Positions 56,701 to 64,000 of a DNA stretch of 64,000 nt are shown here, one piece after another. A program made the translations under genes and the position numbers. The stretch comes from Archilochus colubris (Eukaryota; Chordata; Aves; Apodiformes; Trochilidae). Below the pieces are notes generated by a model that was not told the DNA's origin, did no database searches, and saw only the letters and a list, made by a program, of their open reading frames with translations. Location: positions 4,214,519 to 4,278,518 of the forward strand of contig CM041090.1 of the NCBI GenBank assembly GCA_023079485.1, given 5' to 3'. Each line of letters begins with the position of its first letter. The stretch's first letter is position 1.

Positions 56701-59700
56701 TCCTGCCTGTGTTAAAATGGAATCACTGATTTGTGTCCTCCTGCACTGGAATTTCAGGTGAGGTGGGCTGAGCTCTCCTCATTTGGGCTACCATGAAATA
56801 CATGTACAACCAAGGTTTGATTCCAGCCTACTGAAAGACACCCTTGCTGAGCAGACACTGCCTGGAGAGTTCACCAGGAAAAGCCATTTGGGTCCAGTTT
56901 CTAAGAGATTTGCCTACAAGGTCAGAACCCCAAGGGAATTTTTCAGGTGATACATACTTGATACTTGCATACTTGAAAAGCTGTCCTCCTGCAGAGACCT
57001 TAATTGTAGTGCAAAAATACTCTGTGAGCATGCTGGGTTTCACCAGGCTTTAATCCAAAGCCTGGAGATGGAGCTGAGCTGTGGTTTGCCCTTTCAGCAC
57101 CGCAAATTGGATTCCTAGCACCCCAGAGTGCTGAGGAAAGAGGTGCATGGAATGCCATGATTGGGAAAGCATGAGACAACACAGAAAGATGCAGGAAAGA
57201 CACAGAAAGGAAGAGGCAGAGGGAGCCCAGCCTATAGTCAGGGAGACACTGATGCCCAGAGAACAACATGTTACAGAGAAATGAAATATTCAAACTATAC
57301 AGGGAACCAAAGTTATGTCATAAAGGAAGTCTGAGATACCTGGCAAAACAGAAGGAAAGGAAGAGATTATTATCAAGCCATCCAAAAACCCTTCAGAGTG
57401 ATCAAGATTTTCTATGTATAAAGTCATAAGCATTTTAAATTCTCATGTGCTGATGAATGCTTTTCAGGGTCAGATTTTTGCAGCCCAGTGAAGTTTGACT
57501 TTAAACTAATACATAGACTGCATCTGTCTAAAGTATGAGTGGGAAATATCCAAACTATAGATCTACAGATCTATAGCTCTCTTGCAGAAGCCCAGTTTAA
57601 AACTGTGACATCACTTAGAATAATCTAGGAAAACACAAAAATGAAAAGAAAGCTGTAATTTCATTCACTGGAATAGTGTTCCTTTGCTAGTCTCTTCCAA
57701 ATTCTTATTTTACAACCAGCTAACAAAAAGACAAAGCTGTACTCAACAAGAAAATATGGAAAAGCAATTAAAATTTCAGTTCTTCATTTGCTGACAAGTC
57801 TTCCCCACTATGACTCACCCTAATAATATCAAGACACATTATAAATTAAAAATAACAAACTACTCTGGAATTGTGAAATACTGTGAATGACACAAAAAGA
57901 TATTTTCAACACATTACAGAGTTGTTACTGCTGTTGTTATTTTAGCAGTAGTGAGAAATTATGTATGAGCAAGAAAAATTCTGTAGCATATTTTGAAATC
58001 ACATCTAACAAGTGAATGATAGAAACTATAGAAGAAATTATTGGAGACAAAAGAAGATAAATTTAAAAAAATATGGCTAGTGACTTAAATTGATGGTATG
58101 ACTTAGGTCATGTGAAAAATTTCTAATAACAAATGAAATCATCTGACTTGCTCAGTTCAGCTATGACTGTTTGGCTCACAACACACTAAAACAAAACTCA
58201 AAATTAAACATACTTACATGGTCATTACTAAGTGGTTAGTTAAAAACAGACCTTAAAAGTCTGCATAAATTTCCCTATTATGTGCTCTATGTATTTTTCA
58301 AATTTACCAATTTAATACCATAGAGAAAACATCCTGCTGTGCCCTGTTGAGGTGGAGGTTTATGGAGCTGTGGTACCATGTCACAGGCTGCTGAAATTGT
58401 TACCATATGCTTACTAAAGATGTCACCACTTTTGGCACCGTATTTCCATTCAGTGTCAGGCAAACTCCAGCCTGAGTGGGTGATTTATGCTGTACAACAG
58501 CTACAGGGTGAGTGACAGCAGTGACAACATGAGGAAATCCTTCCCTGTGTTTGTTCCCCAGGCCTGCATTGAGTTTTAGCCCCATAGCAGAGTTCCAGCT
58601 GACTGTTCTCTGAGGCAGTAACAGCACAACAGTACTTAGTGTTACATTCTTTTTTTTTTTTTTCTTTTTTAGATAAACATATTTAAAACATTTCACGCTT
58701 CTTTAGACACAGCATTTAACTTCAAAGAAGTCACTGGACATAAACCCCACCGTGACTGACAGGGAAAATAAAAGCATAGAGACCAAGCAGATGGCCAATG
58801 AGTCAAGGAGCCAGAAAATTAACCCCATAGCCTGGATGACACCCAGCCAGACCCCAAGCAGTGGATCAGAGCCTCCTGGATTAGTGTCTGAAATTCCAGA
58901 TTATTTTATGAAATCTACTTTTGCACAAAAGTAATTTGGAGGTTATGGGTAACTAAAAGGACATCTGCAAGTATCTGAAGATGGAAAATGTGGTAGAATG
59001 GGATGTCAAGAGAGAGGTGATCAGGAGAGGAGCACAGAAATGGGGCTTTAATTAAAGCACAGGTAAAGGCAAAGAAAAATTTTTGGAGTTTGGAGGCTTA
59101 TATTATTGGAAGCAGCAGATTAGTCACCTTTCATGCTGGGGAGGAGTTATTTATAGCTCTTTGTTTTCCACATGGTTTGCTGTAGGACTCTGACAGAAAA
59201 CACATGGTTTTCTATGTTTGGCAAGATGGGGAAGATAGACTGGGCTCAAGAGCCAGACGAAACTTCAGAGCTCTAATTTTGCCAGTGCTCTTTAGCTGTT
59301 TTGCAGCTGTGGCTCTTCAAAAAACTTCCACTGAGTACCTTCCAGTGAGTTTGTAATAAGATAAAATAAAAGGTTTTCATTCTGGATAGAATATTCTTGA
59401 ACACTCAATGGCTGTGAAATTTATCCAGCTACAAATGGAACATTTACTTTGGATTTTTCCCTCAGAATTAATATAAAAGTAGTCAGATTATCAGCAGAAA
59501 ATCAGAATGACCCACATACAGGCTTGTCACAAAGTCTCTAAAATCTGAACTTGTGTTTATCAACCATTTGATGCTTTCCATTCCCAAGAGACTGAGGGGA
59601 TAAGCAGATGGTCTGCAAAGCAAAACTGTAATATTTGAGGCTTGATGGGAGCAGTGCATGTTGGCCCAGAGGCATGTCCAGTCTCTCCTGCCATTTATTT

Positions 59701-61694
59701 CTTCTAACATCAAAGACACACATCCATCACTCAACAACCTGGCAGCAAAAAAGCTGTTCTAGTCATCAAATGCCTGTCCTAGGGTGGGTTTTGTCATAAC
59801 TGAGCCTGCTGTAGAACAACAAAGGAACAGTCATTATTTGGATAATACAGAGGAAAATTCCAGTTTGACAGATAGGGGATAGGCCTGTTTCTGTTGCAGG
59901 GTGGACACAAGTTCAGATTAGAAAAGGTGAGGCAGGGACTGATATTTGAAAGATCTTTTTCCCTGAGAGGTTATTTAAGAAGCCCAAATCTTAATGCCAC
60001 CCACATCTCTCATGATGGAGCTGCTTTTTCAGTCTGCTGAAAGGGGGCTGGCCCTGCCAGCAGGCGAGGAGATGGTCTCAATGCACTAATGGTTCTTTCC
60101 ATCCAAATTTCCTGTGTGTGTCACAGCTGCTGGGCTGTGCAGCTGTCTCTGGGGTTTTTTTGCTTACCCCATCTCATGTTTATAAACGACTTAGCATTTT
60201 ATGTTGCAGATTAGGGTGAGGAAGGGTGAGAAATATTCTTCTGATTTCTGCAACATATTGATCACGAAGCCTTCAACAACCAAATACTTGTCCTGTCTAA
60301 TTCAGTAGGAAACACCAACACATTCTTACTCAGATTTTTATCCTTAGGCTTTAGAAACACCTTTTTTAAAAATTTTTGTTCTACAGGCACATCTGTTCAG
60401 GGATTTATCCCCCACCCAAGGCCTCACTCCTTGTGGCCTCTAGTAAGCATTGCTCTTCTCCCTTGAGAGATGACTTACAGAAAATGCAGACAAGAGTACA
60501 GTCAGTCTCCCTGCTTATTTGCAGGGGTCAATAAATTTCAAATCAGATGTGGGGGGATGTGACCTTTTAGTGATGGAAACTTGTGGAAGCTGCCACCAGT
60601 CTCCAGGCACAATGCCTGTATCCCCCTGGGGAGTTGTAGGGGGCACTGGGTTTAGTCACAAGGGCCTTTCAGGAGGTTGAAGCAGGTGCTACAACCCTCT
60701 GATTCCTTCAGTTTTCTCTCATTTTGTTCAGCAGTAGCCAAATTCCCTTCTCTTCACACAGCAGTGAAGATAACAGCTTGAAACAAAAAGAAGTGACTGA
60801 TTAAAAAGCCCATTCCAACCACGCCAAAGCTCACACACTGTGACTGGCACTGTTTTTTCAGAGCATTGCTCCACAGTTGTTAGTCCTCGTGCTGCCCACC
60901 CATCTTGTGTTCAGGTCATCCTCCTTTTCCCTTTCCATTCTTTGGGCAGATAGACCTCAGTTGCTGGGTGTTGCTTCAGTGTACAGCAACACGTGGTGCT
61001 TGTGGTGTGGGAAGGAAGCTGGCTCTGAGAGATAAAGGTTGAGGTTAAGAGCAGCCCGACTGTTATGCTCCTGGGGCTTTGCTGCTCTCTCTATAACCTT
61101 GGTGTGGCTGAGTGATACAAATCAGCACTACCTTTTCTGATAAAAGCCATCCAGCAGAGGCAAGCAGCAGCCATACCTCCATGTCTCTTTGTAGTCTGTT
61201 ACAGCCTTGGTGTTCCAAAGGGTCTGGATGGGTCAAAGGTTCATTTTCCATTGTACTGAAAGAGAGTGACTGTGCTTGGCTGGGACTCAGAGACTTAGGA
61301 AAGAAAGTGACCTAAAAAATGGGTCGGAAGAGCTGGAAGAAACAGAAGCCTTTGAGGAAAAGCCAAGATTGCCAAAGAAAAGGGCAGTAACTGAGAATGT
61401 TTGTGCAAAACTGCCATCTTCTCCTTCCTTCCCACAAGGACTAGTGCAACTCACTCTGAAAGAGAAAGGAAGAATCGAGTGAGCAAAAAGCATCTCACCC
61501 AGCTGTCCTGCTCTGCAAAGCTCCACTGCTTTACTTCACCCAAGCCAGCACAGGCAGGCAGAAATGCAAAATCATGACATTTGTGACCTGCAGAGACAAA
61601 GCTCAGGGTTTGCATGGGTGGGGGAGAGATACAGTCAAGCTTACCACCAACTGGAAAAAATGCAGACTAGAAATTTTATGGTTGCTGTATATAT

Positions 61695-61758
61695 AATTTT
61701 TTTTCTTTTTTTTCTTTCCTTTTTCTTCTTTTTTCTTCTTTTTCCTTTTTTCCCTTTC
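61695..61758 (+). repeat. Pyrimidine tract (T/C only)
   Basis: More than 60 bases of T with scattered C. It is either low-complexity sequence or a reverse-oriented decayed poly-A tail; no retrocopy body is recognised next to it. Confidence 0.8.
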
Positions 61759-63768
61759 ATGCAAGCCCTAATTATTTTTCTTCCTAGGAAATACAAATGC
61801 TAAATGAAGCCCAGCTTCATTGCACATACTCATCAAGAAGAAGACTGATGGTTCTAAAGACTAGAGACTGGAAGTAGTGGATCAGGAAGATACTGCACCA
61901 AAATCCATCTTTAACTCTTTAATGGAACAAAAAAATAAAATAACTAAACACAAGGCATTGAAAAAACAGGGAAGATCCGAGCTGATTTCCTCAAAGTGGC
62001 TCTTAACCCACCTTAAGGAAAATCTTCTACCTGATCTCCTGAAGTTCTATGCAGTAAGGAAAGTACTTACATTCCTGAGGGCTACAGAACAAACAAGTGT
62101 GGGTTTAACAGGCAGCTGCAGTCTCTCTCTTTGCAATGCCCAATGCAAAGCAAACATTGTCCTTTGACAACCTTGTCCAACCATTCTGTTACCTGATTCA
62201 GACTCATCTGTCTGCTCAAAGGGAAGAAGTACCATGAGCATCTGCAAAATTGAAACCTGGGACAAGTAAAATGTTAAATAAGGTTCAAACTGCTAAAAAT
62301 TGTCACAAAGAAGTCAAACAAAAGTCTCATTCTCAGGCCAGCTCTATACTGAATGTAGCTCTAGCTCTGTCATTTAATCTTAAGTGTGAGGGGAGAACAA
62401 ACTGTTTCCCTTTCACACTGTAGAAACAGTAAACAGAGTCAGAGTTTGAATTAAAACAAAATTATGCTTCAGTTAATAAAACAAAAAGGGTTTGACCTGG
62501 GGTTGAATCATGAAACTGATGGACTAAAATATATGGTAGTCTGAAAGTGATGAATTTGTGTTTTGAGCCTTCCCTTCATTTTACTTTCTTTCTCCATTGT
62601 TTCAATTCTTCTTTGGTCTGTCAGGCTTTTTGTCAGTTTTGGCAATTAATACTTAAAACCAAACAACAAAATAACTGAATAAACCTGAACTGCATTGCAC
62701 AAAATGTGTCCTATGGAGTTCCAGTTTAGCAAAATCATGGTACTAAGGGCTAAAAGAAGCTGCTGACTGCTCAAAGTACAGCAGATACAGAATAACCCCA
62801 GTGATCACCTTGACAGTGAATTTAAGAGGACAAACGAAGGGACAATATGAAGTGTGTAGAATCATTCTCAAATTAAAAAAAAGTCAAAACAGATGGATTT
62901 GGAGTCAGAAACCTGTATTATAGAAGGGCTAGTGGAGACACAAAGCTGCCTCTGACTTTCAGAGAATAAAGCCATGGATTTATGGTCCTCACCTGAGGCC
63001 TTCTCTATTGGCAACCAGATCAGAGCCTGCCCAGGAAGAGGGGAAGCAGCAGCTTGGCATTTTGAAATCGTTCTCTCTGGATAAACAGCAAGAAAAAACT
63101 GCCTGAAATGTAATCACACCTAACTAACTCAGTCTCTTGGAGGACAGGTTTTGTTCTTCAAACCACTGATCATGTCCACATGAGAATTATAAACACTGCT
63201 TTCTGGTTTCCATTTTCCAAGCTGCTCCCACACAATACAGTTTAATACCATCTGCATCTCTATTCACAGAAAAGTGGGGGGTTTTTCTAGCTTTAAGGGC
63301 AGTTTGGTACCAACATGACTTGTAAAGGGCTAAGTCAACTCAACCAAAAAGTTGGTTGAGAAGCAGGGAAAAAAGTCTTTCTGACAACAAAAATCTCTCA
63401 GCTTCCTAAGTGCTTAAAAGTAACTAATCCTGAACACTTCCTGCGCTCATTTGCATGAAATGCACCCCTGTCCTTCTATATCTTGCCTCACATATTTGAT
63501 TATTTTCATACTGCATCTTAGACCACTAATAAGGTAGAAATTTCAGAGACCATGATCCAGCTTAAGCACACAAAATTTAAAAGAGCTGAGAACCTCCAGT
63601 TTTCCCCATCATATTCATTGTTTCTGTGTTTTAGTACAATGAAAATTAATACTAATGTGTGATTTTTCCTCTCTGAACTTAATCTGCAGAAGTTAAGAGT
63701 GCTCACACTGGACAAGTCATAAGGAAAAATCAGCCTCAAAATATAAAGCTAGAAACAGGTTGAGACGA

Positions 63769-63810
63769 ATCATCAAACCTCTGGAAAACATCATCAAACC
63801 TCTGGAAAAC
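63769..63810 (+). repeat. Two-copy tandem repeat, 21-base unit
   Basis: Two exact copies of a 21-base unit (atcatcaaacctctggaaaa plus c) lie head to tail, followed by a partial atctgg. Confidence 0.92.
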
Positions 63811-64000
63811 ATCTGGAAGCAACTTGTGAGTTGCAGTCAAAGCTGAATAAAGTAAATGAGGAAGAACTGGTGGAGTAGTTTGTTTATGAATGTTTAGTTT
63901 CCAAGACAGATTTTCACAGTAACAGGCACGATAAGAATCTCTTCCTTCCTCAGGACAGGCTATTTTTCTCATTCACATGGCCAGGAGACAGAGTCCCACA

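Larger units (their letters stand above)
50593..64000. other. Right-hand region without recognised coding exons
   Basis: 13.4 kb with CR1 pieces at 52320 and 53685, the CpG patch at 52775, a poly-T run at 58650-58671, a pyrimidine tract at 61695 and a 21-base duplication at 63769. Synteny predicts SPI1 (+) beyond the right edge; its short first coding exon (MLQACKMEG type) was looked for and not seen. Open frames here are short and resemble no known family. Confidence 0.6.

Noticed and set aside
50593..64000. SPI1 exons
   Set aside because: I looked for its short first coding exon and ETS-domain sequence and saw neither; the gene is probably beyond the right edge.

Overview
This is vertebrate, almost certainly avian, genomic DNA. 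It carries four spliced genes with GT/AG introns, three strong CpG islands, and several copies of the CR1 LINE 3' end typical of birds, together with short introns and simple-sequence arrays. No bacterial, phage or CRISPR features were seen. The gene order matches the conserved SLC39A13-PSMC3-RAPSN neighbourhood of human 11p11.2, read in the opposite direction, with one extra gene inserted.

Layout. RAPSN (+) occupies the left end. Coding exons 2-8 lie at 2324-7863 and exon 1, with the first 64 residues, is off the left edge. RAPSN ends inside the CpG island that drives PSMC3 (+, 12 coding exons, 8409-15351, 422 aa). PSMC3 converges on a four-exon TMEM178-family gene on the minus strand (17231-26966, 291 aa, closest by eye to TMEM178B) with its own CpG island at about 26.4-27.4 kb. 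After a 4 kb gap comes SLC39A13/ZIP13 (-, nine coding exons, 31674-43810, 367 aa). Its non-coding first exon probably lies in the large CpG island at about 48.8-50.4 kb, but I could not place it. From 50.6 to 64 kb I see no coding exon. By synteny SPI1 (PU.1) should begin beyond the right edge in + orientation, so this stretch may be its upstream flank.

All four reading frames are intact across every splice junction, and the summed exon lengths agree with the known family lengths. The genes act in unrelated processes: rapsyn clusters acetylcholine receptors at the neuromuscular junction, PSMC3/Rpt5 is a proteasome ATPase, TMEM178 proteins are four-pass membrane proteins, and ZIP13 is an intracellular zinc transporter. 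Shared regulation is visible only at the tight RAPSN-to-PSMC3 junction.

The points most worth a second look are the extra TMEM178 paralogue between PSMC3 and SLC39A13, a 10-base motif present three times in the PSMC3 promoter, a 600-base GGAAA array, a small orphan CpG patch at 52.8 kb, and a decayed coiled-coil gene copy beside an old LINE relic at 44.7-45.2 kb. I found no clear sign of an undescribed biological system.
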